A program made the position numbers and the translations under genes. A DNA stretch of 64,000 nucleotides from Dicyema japonicum (lineage: Eukaryota; Dicyemida; Rhombozoa; Dicyemidae): positions 754,042-818,041 of the forward strand of contig RDEW01000014.1 in the NCBI GenBank assembly GCA_011109175.1. Reading direction: 5' to 3'. The notes under the pieces were generated by a model. The model was not told the DNA's origin, ran no database searches, and was given only the letters and a program-made list of their open reading frames with translations. This document shows positions 1-11,993 of the stretch, piece by piece. The first letter of the stretch is position 1; each line of letters starts with the position of its first letter.

Positions 1-196
1 AACCAACGTTATATCTAAACAGCGGTTAACTTCCTGTGATTAAATACTCTAAAATACTTGGTGTGATATTTGATATTTCCTTAGTTTCAGAACATGTCCC
101 GTATGTATGCGAAAAATCTCAGAAGATCATCTTACTCCGTGCAGTGGCGGGTACTTCATTTGGCCAGAGCAAAGAGAGCTTGACCATTATTTAAAG

Positions 197-241
197 ACAA
201 TGACTCTATTGATCGGGAAAGTGACGCTAATGGTCGGGAAA
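197..241. repeat. Lone inverted-repeat end related to the element at 1574-2290
   Basis: Two neighbouring copies of a GGTCGGGAAA-type unit are present here. The same paired unit occurs in inverted orientation at about 1576-1620, and a single degenerate copy lies near 2255. This is probably an orphan terminal inverted repeat of the same DNA-transposon family. No coding sequence can be tied to it. Confidence 0.5.
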
Positions 242-1570
242 AAAACAAATGATTCTTACTTGGAAAATTTACCAAACAAAAAACAAATGATTCTTATTTA
301 TTCTAAAAATAGTTACCGGATGTCTAAAAACCACATCAACTGACCACCTTCATTGGTAATCAAAAATTCTCCAATTAGGAACCATTTCGCGATTCTCAAT
401 CTAAAATTTTTGACAAATGTAAAACCCCGGGACATCCAGCTCACTGTCTCCGGGTCTCCACAAACGAAAGGAGAATTATTTTTACCTTCGGTGATCAAAT
501 TCGGATTTACGAACCATCCCAGAGACTGAGTCCTTACAGTCACGTCAGTAATCAATCCATGACTGGAAATCTAGTAAAGCCGTCAGAATCCTTGGTATTA
601 ACAAACTTCTGGGACGTATTTCACCCATTATTGGCGGAACCGAAACTTGCCTACCACAAGAAGTTCGTGTCCACTTGGCGTGATTACATTCGTATCTTTA
701 CAGAATTGGACAATCATCATCTCCACTATGCCCATGATGCTTTCTTGACAACCAAAAGACGAGTCATATTTTCTCTAGTCCGGTCCACCTCTGAGTTCTG
801 CACAGATCCAATTACACCTGTCGGATCTCTGGGGGCGTCCGTATTAGCTGTGACGTTTTTTAGCCACCAGTTTCTTTCACTTAAAGGGACCGGGGTTAAA
901 TAAATAAATAAAAATCATTCAAACTCAATGTACACTATTTCTTTTGTAGGCACAAGCGCAGAGAATTCAGGGAAACTTAGAGGTCCTTCGGTGAGTAAAT
1001 GACGAAGGTGGCAAGGGCAATAGAGGGAACCGGGACCATCTAATTAGTTCAGGTGACTAATATTTTTTAGCCCTTCCGCCGAGAAGTAATGATTTCATTA
1101 CTTAAACCTCAGATTGGGCAGAACTTACTTTATTTATGAAGCAGAGTTATGCTAATTAATCCAAAACATTGGAAATGTTCTCAATTTATGCTTAAGTGTG
1201 CCCTGAGACAATCCGGTTCTGCAGTAATGGATCACTGATGATCACTCGTCGATTATTAAAAACCTGTAAATTGTTGGGCGTTGTTACATTGCTCCACAGC
1301 CACAGATGATCATTTAATGGACAAGTTCCCTATTGTAAACCTCTCGAGGGTTTTGAACAATAACCGTGTTGCAAACGACAGGTGATGAGCACGGCGGATA
1401 ATTTTTCTAAACAAGTTTTGGTTTTCTAGCTTGTGATTTTCAATAGTTGATAAGTTTTATGATTTGTACAGCATTACGAAGAGACCAGCGACTTCCCCAT
1501 TTGAAGATGTCGACGATTCAGGCATCTGTATTCCATCAGGGACATAGCGGGTTTGATGGTTAGTTTCGAT
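242..1570. other. Degenerate sequence, no gene recognised
   Basis: Short open stretches on both strands (about 313-555 minus, 559-903 plus) resemble no family I know. A tetranucleotide run of aaat type follows at about 900. Near 1080-1130 there is a copy of a sequence also found at about 8370-8410 and, inverted, at about 63965-63995 (core GGCAGAACTCACACTTTATT), so part of this stretch is dispersed repeat. Confidence 0.4.
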
Positions 1571-1573
1571 ATT

Positions 1574-2290
1574 ATAAGGTTTCCCGACCATTAACGTAAC
1601 TTTCCCGACCAATAGCGTAACTATAATTTTTAAGGGTAAAAAAAATTTTTTTAAGAGTAAAAAAACTTTTTTTTAATTTTCTCATTTTCAACACCTTCCT
1701 CTGGAAACATATTTTTCCACATGCTAAATAAATTATCAATTGGATTGAGAAATGGCGAGTAAGGTGTAATGGAATATGGAGATTGTCTGTAAATGATGAA
1801 TACAGGTATTATCAAAGATATCGGGTCTTCAATTCCCTCTTCATGACAAAGATTTTTTAAGGATTCCGGAAAAATTAGTCATTGATGCAATTTTGGCCCC
1901 TACGGGAATATATGTAGAAAATCCTGAAATAGCTCATCCTCGTTTTGGTCTTTAGGATAATGAAAATCCGACCTCACAATAAGTTTTAAGCTTTTTTTTA
2001 TCCAAAAATATATTTACCCTTATCCCATGTTAATGTTAAATTAAAATTATTCCAAAGACCAAGGTTAACCAAACTAACTAACTCCTTGATCCTGACTCGT
2101 TCCAGAACTTGTTTCCAGGTAACGAAGTTGTCCCTGGAGAAAGAATAAGTGGATCCTCTTGATGCCGGCAAGGCATTGGACGTCTCCTCAGTAAGGTGGA
2201 TCCAATGACGCCATCGGAGGGGCCGCGCGGCCATGTAAAATAATTAGAAAGTTACATTAATGGTCAGGAAACCCTATATATCAACATATG
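1574..2290 (-). mobile_element. Tc1/IS630-like DNA transposon remnant with terminal inverted repeats
   Basis: The left end (GGTTTCCCGACCATTAACGT) reappears inverted at about 2255-2280 with a few mismatches, giving an element of roughly 0.7 kb. Minus-strand reading of about 1690-1990 gives the stretch PYSPFLNPIDNLFSMWKN, which matches the C-terminal block of IS630/Tc1-type DDE transposases (usual form SPxLNPIEN...W). The frame is broken and the N-terminal catalytic part is not recognisable. AT-rich flanks make the exact ends and a TA duplication uncertain. Confidence 0.6.
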
Positions 2291-2892
2291 GATAAAACTA
2301 GGGTTGTCTGAAACCCTCAGGTACTTGGTGGTCGCGACTAAAATCATGAAACCTAATCATTCTTAGAAAATTAAGATGGTTGAAATTGATTAAACCAAGT
2401 TCTTCCAGCGAAAATGGGAGACATTATGTCATAGGGGAATAGAACGTTTTGTTTGAGATCCTGATAGGCATTTTTCGCTTTATAAGTATAAATGAAAGGC
2501 TGAGGCTTTATGCGAAATCATTATATAGTTTGTGTTGCCGAGAACCCACATCACTACGAATGGTTTGCGAGCTTATTGTGCCCTTGATTCCCAGTTGATT
2601 GTATTTATACCAACGAGTTCGTTAACCATTCCGCTAATTTCTATATTTTTCTTTATTCTGTTCTTTCCCCCGTTTTAATAAAGTAGCATCATGTTTCAGG
2701 TCACACCCAGTGCCAGGTGTTATAAAAAAGATCACTTACTATCATTTCATTCAATAGACTGAACATTTTCTTCCCTTTCCAGTGGTTCTAAAAGGAATAG
2801 TGTGATACGTTCAAGTCATAGTTACTAGTAAACATTATAGAACCCCATATCACCAACATATCAGCTCACAAACACATGCAATCAAAAATCAT
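2291..2892. other. Intergenic, no gene seen
   Basis: No conserved reading frame is visible. A stretch around 2700-2745 (containing CACCCAGTGCCAGGTG) resembles 55855-55905 and is probably a low-copy repeat. Confidence 0.4.
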
Positions 2893-3997
2893 TTAATCAG
2901 GTCTATCAAGAAAAATTTTTCCGAGATTCCCCTTGTTCAGATAGCCAAGCACTTTAATAGCCGCTAAATAGTGGTTCGGTTTCTCTTCTCCTAAAAATGC
3001 TTATAGAACAGTCACCATTCATATCTCTTCTGAATAAGTCCCTCAAACAAAGCCACGTGTTCAAGGAACTGGTGAACATCATCAACAGGCAAGTCGAGTC
3101 CAAAGTAATCAACATATCTAAAATTTCTTGTCTTGTTAAAAACAAAAAGCAAATAATCGGCAATTGTAATCTCACTGATCGACGCCTGCTTTATGTTATC
3201 TCGAATAAATTTAATGGTAACTGCAAATGGCGAGTTTAAGGCCATTTATAGCGTTTCCAATGACTGGGGCTATGAGACCCGGGGTATCGTAAATATATAT
3301 TGGGGGATTTTCAGATATTTTGATTTTATTCGACACAGCTAAAGTGACCCCAGGAAGACTTCCAACCGATACTGCCTTCTCTACAGATAACTAGAAAGGA
3401 ATACTTTTATTGATATTAGCGGCTCTAAAGGAGTTTATTAAAGTAGACTTCCCGGTATTCGGAATCCCCAGTACCATAACGTTGATTTCTTCCCGCTAAA
3501 GTAAACTTTTTAATTACCTCGGAACGAAGAAATCTGTCACTCTTCTCCACACAATCCACAATGAGGGCAAGCAGCTGAAACCTTAATTACTGCTTTAAAC
3601 CTGGTTGCAAAGCTTGGGATCATGAGAATTCTTGAAATTTGTGAAAAATAATCTTTTGACTCCCTCACTTTGCAGTTTCTCTTCAGTGTACTTCAGAAAT
3701 GATCGATCAGCCAAATCAACTTTATTTAGAATCAAAATGCTCGGTCGGACGCTCATAAAACTGGCAAAAGTTGAATTTCTTCCTGTGAAAGGAATCTATG
3801 AATATTCTTAATATCAGTACACGTGCATCGTGAACTTCAATAAGACAGTCTGCTTGCCTGATTTTTGCGTTGATCTGTCTTAATCCTGTTTAATGTGTGT
3901 CGTCAATGTTAATACCTTTGTGCATGTGACCAGGAAACCATTTTGAATATTCGAAGTTTTTAACAGTAAACTTTTTGCGAAATCTCACAATGACCAT
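2893..3997 (-). CDS. MTG1: Mitochondrial ribosome-associated GTPase 1 (MTG1), eight exons, one frame break near the 3' end
   Basis: This is a circularly permuted YlqF/MTG1-family GTPase, which in animals acts in mitochondrial large-subunit assembly at the inner membrane. Exons on the minus strand are 3997-3916, 3885-3821, 3795-3601, 3574-3518, 3495-3405, 3380-3222, 3199-3016 and 2990-2893. The introns are 30, 25, 26, 22, 24, 22 and 25 nt, all GT...AG. The spliced protein shows WFPGHM, then EVHDAR, then G4 NKVD (residues 73-76), then G1 GIPNTGKST (143-151), then G3 DTPG (195-198). G4 before G1 is the order expected for this family. The ATG at 3997 directly precedes the conserved WFPGHM block. 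Joining exon 8 puts its family-like C-terminus (AAIKVLGYLNKGNLG) one base out of frame, so there is an indel or a splice choice I cannot resolve. Total length is about 309 residues. Confidence 0.88.
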
Positions 3998-3999
3998 CT

Positions 4000-4639
4000 T
4001 TTAATTTAAAATTAAATTAAATTAAAATTAATTCCAAAATTTAAATATCAATTTTGGCTTTATTTTAAAATTTATTCAATATTAAACAATTTAATTATAA
4101 TTTTCAGTTTCTGTGAGAAACCTTGCAATCCCCTGGCCAATCCTTGGCCCAGATCATTTAATCTTGAAAAATAAAACCTTCGTCGACTTTAAATATAAAT
4201 GAAGTAACCTTAGATTTTGAGTTTAGCTCTGAGATGAGCTCTGTTTGCTTAGCTTTTAATTTAATTTTGTTCTTTTCAAAAGTGCTTATTTTTAAATTTT
4301 ACGTGGAACCTTTTAAGTCAGTTTCCGCAGACGCGAAAACAAATTCTGGTGGCTTTCCTACTGAAGCAATTGATGAAAGTATACTACCCGAAGTAGGATC
4401 ACAGGCTCCAAAATTCATGAGCCTCGTGGGATTGGTCAGGACCTGGAAAAACGGTCTGTGGCTAACTACCTTTTCCCTCTCAAGAATGTAATCTTTAGTG
4501 TTGACCACTCCGACAAATGCAACTGGAGGACTGAAGTCGTTAAATGTTCAAAAGGCCAGGTTTAGAAAGATTCTTCGAGGAGGATGGCAATTAATCGCTA
4601 ATCCTTAAATTCCCGCTTCTCCACTAATAAAGACGTATC
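4000..4639. other. AT-rich spacer upstream of MTG1, no confident gene
   Basis: Positions 4005-4110 are almost pure A/T. Open stretches on both strands around 4234-4508 resemble nothing I recognise. The retrotransposon fragment to the right may extend into this part. Confidence 0.35.
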
Positions 4640-5230
4640 CAATGTCAAGAAACCACTTGATTCAGAGTAGGGACGAATGTACAAGGTGGGAAACCTCAAA
4701 GCTCCGTGGACGATTTTTTATTTATGGAAAATGTGTTGAAGCTTTGAATGTCCAAATCAAGGAGGTACGCTCTATGCCACGGGATGCAATGATTTCTACT
4801 CGAAAGGTCCTGTTCAAATTGGTAAACCAGATGTCCTTAATGGACTGAATGGTGCGATAACCAATTATATTGCCTTGCAGGCGAAGGAGAAAGCTTTAAT
4901 AAACCATAAACTGTGATTATGGAAACAGTCTATTCGTTATTTGGATTGATACAAAAAAAGGTTAAGATTCCGTATACCATGTCTTTCTCTCATTTGTTCT
5001 GGTTTTCCAGAGTGGATTAGAAGGTTTGGTAAGAGCCTAATAAGCCATTAAACAGTTATTCTAACTTTCAACAGGGAAGGATTGGAATGATCAAATTGAA
5101 CAGTGGAATAATGCAAGGAGATTCGTTGTCTCCACAACTCTGTGTTAGTCATAGATCCTTTAAGCAGAAGAGACCGTTAACTAAGGGTTGTGAAGAGATT
5201 AATTCCAGGGAGATTCCAAAATTCCAATTC
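4640..5230 (+). mobile_element. Decayed non-LTR reverse-transcriptase fragment
   Basis: Translated in shifting plus-strand frames, the segment contains IWIDTKK.DSVYHV near 4930-4985, which fits RT motif A (WIDxKKAFDSV). At about 5085-5145 it has SGIMQGDSLSPQL, which fits RT motif B. Both belong to reverse transcriptases of the GIxQGDSLSP type. Several stops and frameshifts separate the motifs. No endonuclease or 3' tail was found. Confidence 0.6.
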
Positions 5231-5455
5231 CGCTAGTTAACTTTCCAGACCAATTCCTTTTTTTCGTTAACTTCCATGTATTAAGGTGAAATTACAGCAA
5301 CTTCCTTCTTGTTGACATTCCAGACTTGACACGCCTTTTGGAGCGTGTGAGCCACGCTACCAGCTCAGTTTAAGTATATTGATGTTGAAATTCGGCGTAT
5401 TTTATCGAAGTATAAAATAATCGTGCTAACTTGAGAGAGATCTTATTTCAATTTC

Positions 5456-5823
5456 TCACAAAAGTGAGTGTGTTGTATCAATTCCTGGCTGATTTGGAAA
5501 GTCCAACACTTGTTTAGGAAAAATGGAATCCTGAGAGTCCTTAAAGCTAAGAAAACACCTATGACCACAATCGCAGGATTCCTTGCTTTCAAGTACAAGA
5601 TAGACAAAGTAAGTTTTATCACTATCAGGGAGTATCAATAGAAATCCCTGATGGCTAGTATCAGGGGAAGGTTGCTCCACTATATTTTATATTTGTTGTG
5701 AGGATTAAAATATTGATGTTGCTGAATCCGCTGAGTGGTTGGTCAATGGAAACAATAGTCCGAGGTCAAAGGCTTTGTATTGTCCTCTTCAAGACAGGAA
5801 CCAGTTTTTGCAGATAAAGAATA
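5456..5823. other. Unassigned stretch between two RT fragments
   Basis: A 74-codon minus-strand open stretch (5680-5456) has no recognisable family. It may be the decayed continuation of the minus-strand RT fragment to its right. Confidence 0.25.
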
Positions 5824-6110
5824 TTATTTCCAGCTTTTTTGATTTACAACAACATTTTTAGTAGATTGCTTAACTAGAAATCTAATCGCAAAGCCTGTTC
5901 CGGTTATTTTTCTCGAGTATTTCTCTGGAAATTTGACCAGTTTTGTTAAATGGGTTGTTGCCGGGTATCCTACGCGGAATCTAAAAGATGGAAGTGCTAC
6001 GAAATGACAGATCTTCAACATGACCAATTTTTCCAACACCCGTGACAACGGACAGATAATCGATACCGGCTGGTAGAGGACACAAAATGCCCAGCTTATC
6101 TACTTCTTCT
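5824..6110 (-). mobile_element. Non-LTR reverse-transcriptase fragment (RT domain start)
   Basis: On the minus strand the segment reads PLSRVLEKLV followed by RFRVGYPATTHLTKLV. This matches the RT1-RT2 blocks of non-LTR reverse transcriptases (SLLSTLSKVLEKL...GFRxGxSTxxxL). It continues toward motif A without a clear catalytic aspartate. It is only about 95 codons long, with no other domains. It ends about 110 bp from the 3' end of the Arp3 gene and is transcribed in the same direction. Confidence 0.6.
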
Positions 6111-6221
6111 TTAGAGAAAGTGTTATAGCAACCAAAAAACCTTAAAATCCTTTAATAAACAATAATCTTTTTAATCAATTAGTACGATTATTATATTAGT
6201 AGTCCTTTAAGCCCCTCCAGT

Positions 6222-7634
6222 TCATGATATTGCACTGAAAATGACATTATGTCGACAAATAGAAGGTCCCTGTTCCATGTAATCTTTCTTAGTGTGGACA
6301 ACATTCATAAATTCGGGCTAATTTATATCTAAAAACTTACCATGGAGGCCATCATGCTACTCCCAAAGTAAACGGCGTACAATTGTCTGGAATGTGAGGT
6401 TACTTTTGCTTCCATTGGGTTTGTCTACAGTGATAAACTCACTTTTACTCCATTTGTGTTTAGCTGGACGAGATTGTTCACATCTTTTTCGACTCTTTTT
6501 CCAAGATTTGGAAATACTGTGGAACCTCCACTCATCACAATATTCTGAAATGAGTCTTTGGGAGAATACCTTGAGAAGTTCTCTACGACAGTCTAGCGAG
6601 CAATTCATGACGGAATCGTAAATGAGATCAGAAACTGATCGGGTGAATTCAGGATTGTACAATTCTGGCTTAAAAAACAACTCAGGTCCCATGAAACGTT
6701 CATACGACATATCAAAAGACACCTCTTTCTTCTTTTTTTGGTCAAAGAAGCTGTATTTCTTAATGATTTTATTCGGATCTGATTCTAATTTGGCAAACTC
6801 TGATCTGATGTCTTTGCACACATAGGAGTTTTGTTCCTACGGTAATGAGCATTACTGACCTTTATATTCACTGCAATATCGAACATTTTGTCCTTGGAAA
6901 GATCTGGCTCTCGTTCTCTGACTAATTGTTGAATAAAGCTGTTGATTTCAGTGCCTGCGATAGGCATGTATCTCATGCTGCTCCCAATCACGTAGCATTG
7001 AACCTTAGAATAGAAATAGTTTGATCTCACCACAGGAATTATGTGAGTCAATCCATGTCCTGAATCGATGACAATTCCTGTAGTCGGTCTGTTTGATTGA
7101 GGATTTTGCCACCCAGGAAGCCATTAAGGCCATCACTGCTTGTATTCCGATGTATATTCCGTTAGCCGAGAAAGTCTCAAACATCAGTTCCGCCAAAAAT
7201 TCTCGATTTTCTGGTGTATTTAAAGGAGGTTCAGTCTTGGAGATTGATTTCAGAAAAAATACCAGAAAAAAATTATGCTCAGTAGGATCTACACAGAGAT
7301 GCCTGTAAATTATGCTGCTCATTAATTTTTCATAAATCGTATAGTCATTTATGATCCCTCCCTTCATCGGACACTATTAAAGACGTCAAATTTTGGATTA
7401 CAATTGGATCGAGGCAGTTTTGTTCAACCAACTCATCTCCTATCCAATAGTCCAGATCTCTAAGCACTTTTTCGGCTTTAGTTCCTTTTTTGTAATAGGA
7501 AGGACCTAGTCCAACAGATGACGGTATGATGAACTCTGGAGTCTCTGAACCAGCGAAACCAAATTTAGTACGACTAGTAGTTAATATAGAGAATACCCGG
7601 TTCCAACATCAATTACACAAGTTCTTCCACTCAT
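6222..7634 (-). CDS. ACTR3: Actin-related protein 3 (Arp3), nine exons with 23-28 nt introns, one single-base frame break
   Basis: Arp3 is the actin-fold subunit of the Arp2/3 complex that nucleates branched actin in the cytoplasm. Exons on the minus strand are 7634-7597, 7573-7402, 7373-7263, 7235-7031, 7003-6860, 6836-6570, 6544-6449, 6424-6341 and 6317-6222. Introns are 23, 28, 27, 27, 23, 25, 24 and 23 nt, all GT...AG. The spliced product is about 403 residues (family about 418) and matches along its whole length. It shows VIDVGTG at the start, [56 protein letters not shown], and a C-terminal [15 protein letters not shown]. Several introns are multiples of three without stops, so unspliced reading looks like inserted residues. 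Near 7088 one extra base shifts the frame between [11 protein letters not shown] and TTGIVID. Everything downstream is conserved, which argues for a sequence error rather than long-term decay. Confidence 0.92.
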
Positions 7635-7639
7635 TTTAA

Positions 7640-8429
7640 TAAGATTATTGTAATCCTAAACAATTTATTTATAAAAATGGAGTAAATTAATAAATAATAA
7701 AACTCGATTTAATTTGATTATAAAAATATTTTAATGATAAATACTGGTAAAATCTATTTTCAAAGTAGCTTGGTGCTTGCCCCTTATTGACTACTAAGCT
7801 ATTTGGTATTTACCTGGTAATGGAGAGAGGTTGAGTCTGGTAGCTACAAAAGTAGCCAGTTTTTCCTACAAGCAGGTGACTTGGTTGAACCCATGGGTTG
7901 TTGGATACATCTGACTGATCTCTGATAGTGTTCCCTTTTGGTTGATACTTTCCTGTTAGGTACCGATATCATAGGGATAAATAAATCATTAAAAGAGTCA
8001 AAAGTAACAATTACAAAAAATATTGGAAAATCAACATAAGTATTTATTAAAAAAATAGCCGAGTAGTTAATTGATGAAATGGTCGAAGTGACGATAAAAA
8101 ATTTTTTTTCCTTTTCTTGTGGGAGTCGAACCTGGAGCATACTGTATCAGACGCTTTCTCGTTTCGAAATTTTGTCTATCAATGTGTTTTGAGTCAATCA
8201 TCTTGTCAATACACGTGAGAAAAGTAACGAAATGTCACATCCATCTAGAAGAGATTGAGATATTCGTGTAATAGAGGTACATCACCACCTCAACCATCCA
8301 GCCAGTTGGCTATCTAATCCCTGATTGGGCACAAATTAATAATAATAATTCACCCTTTCTGTCACGACTAGTAATATTTCCATTACTCAGCTTAGGCAGA
8401 ACTCACACTTCATTAAAAATTAAAGGACT
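7640..8429. other. Intergenic region upstream of Arp3
   Basis: The region is A/T-rich, and no conserved product was identified in the minus-strand open stretch 8140-7844. At 8113-8140 the minus strand carries a tRNA-like T-arm (GGTTCGACTCCC) without a matching A box, perhaps a tRNA-derived repeat end. Around 8370-8410 lies a copy of the GGCAGAACTCACACTTTATT dispersed repeat. Confidence 0.35.
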
Positions 8430-8545
8430 CATTTCTACACAAACAGGTGATCCCCGTGAGCGCTGTTAGTTCTTTAAGCAAATCTCGCTCTCCATCCTGA
8501 GAGGAAATAGCCACGCAGTCAGGGCGGCCGCTGTATGACCTTTAT
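8430..8545 (+). mobile_element. 3' end fragment of the REL-endonuclease retrotransposon family
   Basis: The plus-strand frame near 8450-8535 reads KQISLSILRGNSHAVRAAAV. This is the terminal signature (RISxAIxRGNxxxxxxA) shared with the fragments at 10945, 13707, 15260, 26700, 28200, 31335, 40312 and 46740. It is strongly 5'-truncated and followed by A/T-rich 3' sequence. Confidence 0.65.
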
Positions 8546-8639
8546 GTTTACTTTATATTAATTAAATTAAAATTTAAAATTAAATTTATTTTCACTTTGT
8601 ATTAATAAAAATAATTGATTAAAGAACTTGTTTTTTAAA

Positions 8640-8830
8640 ACCTCAAAACATTTACAGAAAGATTCGTGCCGTCCTGACAGATCCAGTCACTCAACCGATA
8701 CGTGCTTGTGTGGGGTCGTGGAGGAGCATCGGGCCAAGATGAGGTCCCAGCTAGAGCGTGCTGGGATCATGTGATTAGTTAGTTTGTGTAACCGTGGTCT
8801 CTGGTGTTATCATTATTCAGTTTTCGTTTA
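8640..8830 (+). mobile_element. 3' end of another non-LTR family (same family as 41355-42110)
   Basis: The reading frame EEHRAKMRSQLERAGIM, followed by a stop and GTGATTAGTTAGTTTG, matches the end of the element at 41990-42095 (REEYLAQMRSLMEL, stop, GTGATAATTAGTTTG). Only the last 30 or so codons and the start of the 3' UTR are present. Confidence 0.5.
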
Positions 8831-10944
8831 AGTGACATTAATGAGAATATTGTTTTGAAAAATAGTAAATTATAAGATTCTTTCAAAGCATCGGGTGGTT
8901 GGATTTTTCTAAGAAACAGGATTTATTTTTCTTAATTTTTAGTGAAGAATCCATTTCATTAACAAATCCTCGTTGCCAGTTTTTCTTCTCAATATGATCA
9001 CTATTTGGAAACTTAGACTTTTTGATATCTTCACTGTAATGAAACTGTTTTGTACTTTAAATATGTACCAGCAATGTCATTTGTCATGGAATTAAGAATA
9101 AAAGAGAGAATTACCTTGCTATATTTGTTGGGAGACAATGGAATATTTATTAATCAGAAATACATGTCCCTGTGATTCATTAAGGATTTTAATTCCGAAA
9201 ATAATGGAGTGTTGTATGCCTCTTATAAGCATTCATGGATTACTGCCAATCTTCAATTTGTGGTTTCATAAAGTTAGATTTAATAAAGAAGGATATCGGT
9301 TTTTGTTGGAAAACGCTAGTTATCGTAAATGTTAGCTGTTTTATCTCCCGAGGAGCCCCATGGGGATATTTCAACTTATTGATGAGGGGATAATAATTCA
9401 TTTAAATCAATTTATTCCAATGAAATGTCACTGACTTTAAAATAAAAAAAAACTTGAAAAACTTATCTATACTACTTAAAGTGCCCCGATAAGACGCTCC
9501 CAGAGATCTATGACTTCTTCATTGACAAATAGATCCTGAACTACTTTTCCAGCTAGAGGTGCAAGTTCTACTCTGATGGCCCTCGAGAGCAGCAGTTTTA
9601 AAGCGAGACTATTATTGGAAACGTTCTCTGGAAGTGAGGGAGGGTTTTCCGGATGTGTTTGGGGTTAGCGGAATCGAGTAATAAGAAAGTTGGATGGTTA
9701 AGGTCAAGTGATTGGGAGATATTGTAAACTTTGATTACCCAACGGTAGGATCTTCGGCTCCCAATGTAAGCGTTCCAGGTGATTTTTTAAATGGATCGTT
9801 ATAGCTCTTAGTGATAATTTTGAACATGCTATAGCTTTTGTAGAAGGGAGAGTGATATACATGGGCTTCAGATTGGGGAGGCATAATTGAACGTTGTCTT
9901 GATGAATTGTTAGCACAGGAGCATTAAAAATTCTATTTGTTGGTCGTTTGGGTTACCAGCTACTGCTCAAGAACATTTGATTTTCGTTTTGCTTATATTA
10001 CGTTCTTGTTAAAACAAAGAGACGGGTCAAAGATGCTTCTGAGAATTTTCGTATGTTTGTTCATTGGAAGAAATTCGTTATTTACGGATGAAGTTGAATT
10101 CCCTTCGATTTGAGATAAATAGGGTTATTGAAGATTTCGATCATGCGATAAGAATTACGTTGTGATTCACTTTGGGGTGTCAATTGGATGTGTTGGTGCC
10201 TTACACAGTCAGACAAAAGAACTAGCAACTTTCTTTATCGAATCTCCCCAAAGAAATCCAGATGACTGCCGTCGAGCGGGCATAATAATTTTATTGAAAT
10301 GAAGGTTGCAAAAAGAACAAATGAAATTTTTCACATCATCCAGTTTATATTCGTATGTCGGTAAAGAGGGATGGTGTCCACAGCGTATGCAAGTCAGGCT
10401 AACCCGGATGCCCCTTCAGAAAGAAAGATTCTGATCGGCCTATTGGAGGAGAGAGATCACAAGAAAAGAGTAAACTTGTAAATAATAGTGAGCACGCCGT
10501 CCCGTGTTTGAATTAGGTCGATCACGGCGGACAATTTAGTTGCCTTTTAACTCGAGAAGGGTGGATTTTTGAAGAGATTTGTTTCTTGTAAGAGGGAGAT
10601 GTCAATTTGTGGGTTACATAAATGGCAATAAGTTCAGTGGATATGTATGTAAAGCCGTTTATGTTGAATGATATTCAGGAATACAGGCCGTGCTTCTATT
10701 CTAGGTCCACAGTGTGGATTAGGAAAGCCAATCTGATCTTTGAGAGCGAAACCTTTGCGCCAGCAGAATAGCAGCCATCGTCCAGTCTAACTTCCCTGAT
10801 GTTGAAGGACCAGTTGATAGAGGAATATTTGTGATTTTTGAGTTGCTAGAGTAAAACTACCATCCAGTTGTTGCCACGTGAATGTAAACCGCATTGACAG
10901 TTTTATTGATTTTAAATTACAAACAGTGCATTGAGGAAAGCGAT
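8831..10944. other. Unresolved region with possible small exons
   Basis: Two plus-strand stretches look coding. One is around 9070-9175 (ELRIKERITLLYLLGDNGIF). The other is around 9193-9255 (NNGVLYASYKHSWITANLQF), followed by a plausible 26-nt GT...AG intron. They could be exons of a micro-intron gene, but I cannot assign a family or complete the chain. A minus-strand open stretch 9600-9479 ends in EEVIDLWERLIGAL, and 9916-9704 is also open; neither is recognised. Nothing convincing is seen in 10000-10940. Confidence 0.3.
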
Positions 10945-11105
10945 CATTTTTTGTTTGTTGCGCTCGGGTTGAAACATCTGGTTCCCTTGCGCCAGTAACA
11001 CTGGAATTCCTGAATCGATTCTACACAAACAAGAGTTCACTTGAGCGAATCTCGCTCGCCATCATGAAAGGGAATATACATACACTCAGGGAGACCGCTG
11101 TATTA
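10945..11105 (+). mobile_element. 3' end fragment of the REL-endonuclease retrotransposon family
   Basis: The plus strand reads [19 protein letters not shown] and then ERISLAIMKGNIHTLRE. This matches the last 45 residues of the fragments at 15260-15562 and 14296-14859. It is 5'-truncated, and an A/T-rich tail follows. Confidence 0.7.
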
Positions 11106-11990
11106 TTTATTTTATTTTGTTTTTGAAATTGAAATTTATTTCCAAAGTTTTAATAATAAAAATTAAAATTATGAAAACAAAGAAAAGTCTGCTTTGAGGA
11201 AAAGCACGACAACTATTAGTTATATTGCTAATTCTAGAACATTCTATTAATATTTATTTACAATTTTAAGGTCAATTGGGAGACCACTTATTTTAATTAG
11301 CTTTACGCAAATACCTAGAGTGCATATTAAAAATTAACGTCATTAGTTAATTACCCGAGAGATAATGGTCGTTAACATTCTTTCTTCATAATTTCATCGT
11401 AGATCTGACCAACTAGTTTTCTCCATGTCTCCTCGTTTTTGGAGAAAAATCTAGATTTTTTAGAGTCATCAGTTAAAGGTAATTCTAGAGAGTGATGATC
11501 TCCATGGAAAAACAAACAATGGAGATTTTAGGAATTTTGGAAATGAGATCACTTAGTAGGTTTGGCTCAAGTGATTAATCAGCCGGAAGTTTGAGGTGGG
11601 GAATCTCCATTGTAATAAAAGTCCACTTCGTTTTATGATAAATAAAAGATTTCGTCTTCTTTCTTTTCGTGAGCATGAAAGAACTGACAGACTCGGAGAC
11701 ATTGGAAATCGTATGTTATGAACAAAAGGATTGTCTGATGTGCTAAGTAACCGCATTCAAATATGACTCATCCCTTGAAGGATCACCTGTCTAAAGCTAC
11801 ACGGATAGGATAGTTAATATGATTTGGTTGCTAATAATAAAGGACTAAGTTTTTCTAACAATTTTATAATCTTACAGATGTTGATATCACTATAGTTAGC
11901 ACGTATTATTTCGGATAATTTGATTGATTAAACAATTATGATTTTAATGATTACTCCGAAAATTTCAAAAATTAAGATTATGGGTGTTTA
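11106..11990. other. Intergenic, contains one copy of a two-copy repeat
   Basis: The segment 11560-11730 resembles 17515-17645 in the same orientation. Shared features are GAGGTGG, then TCTCCATTG-like text, then CACTTCG, then a C/T-rich block, CATGAA and GACTC. This is probably an unclassified dispersed element. The rest is A/T-rich with no gene. Confidence 0.4.
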
Positions 11991-11993
11991 TCG

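Noticed and set aside
559-903. 114-codon plus-strand open frame as a gene
   Set aside because: There is no family resemblance, repeats lie nearby and no splice pattern is seen; probably chance in degenerate sequence.
6793-7051. Alternative Arp3 exon end reading through to [17 protein letters not shown]
   Set aside because: A 23-nt intron at 6837-6859 gives [17 protein letters not shown], which matches Arp3; the read-through does not.
8113-8185. Minus-strand tRNA gene
   Set aside because: Only the T-arm fits. The D-arm/A box and acceptor pairing are missing within 75 nt, so no tRNA call is made.
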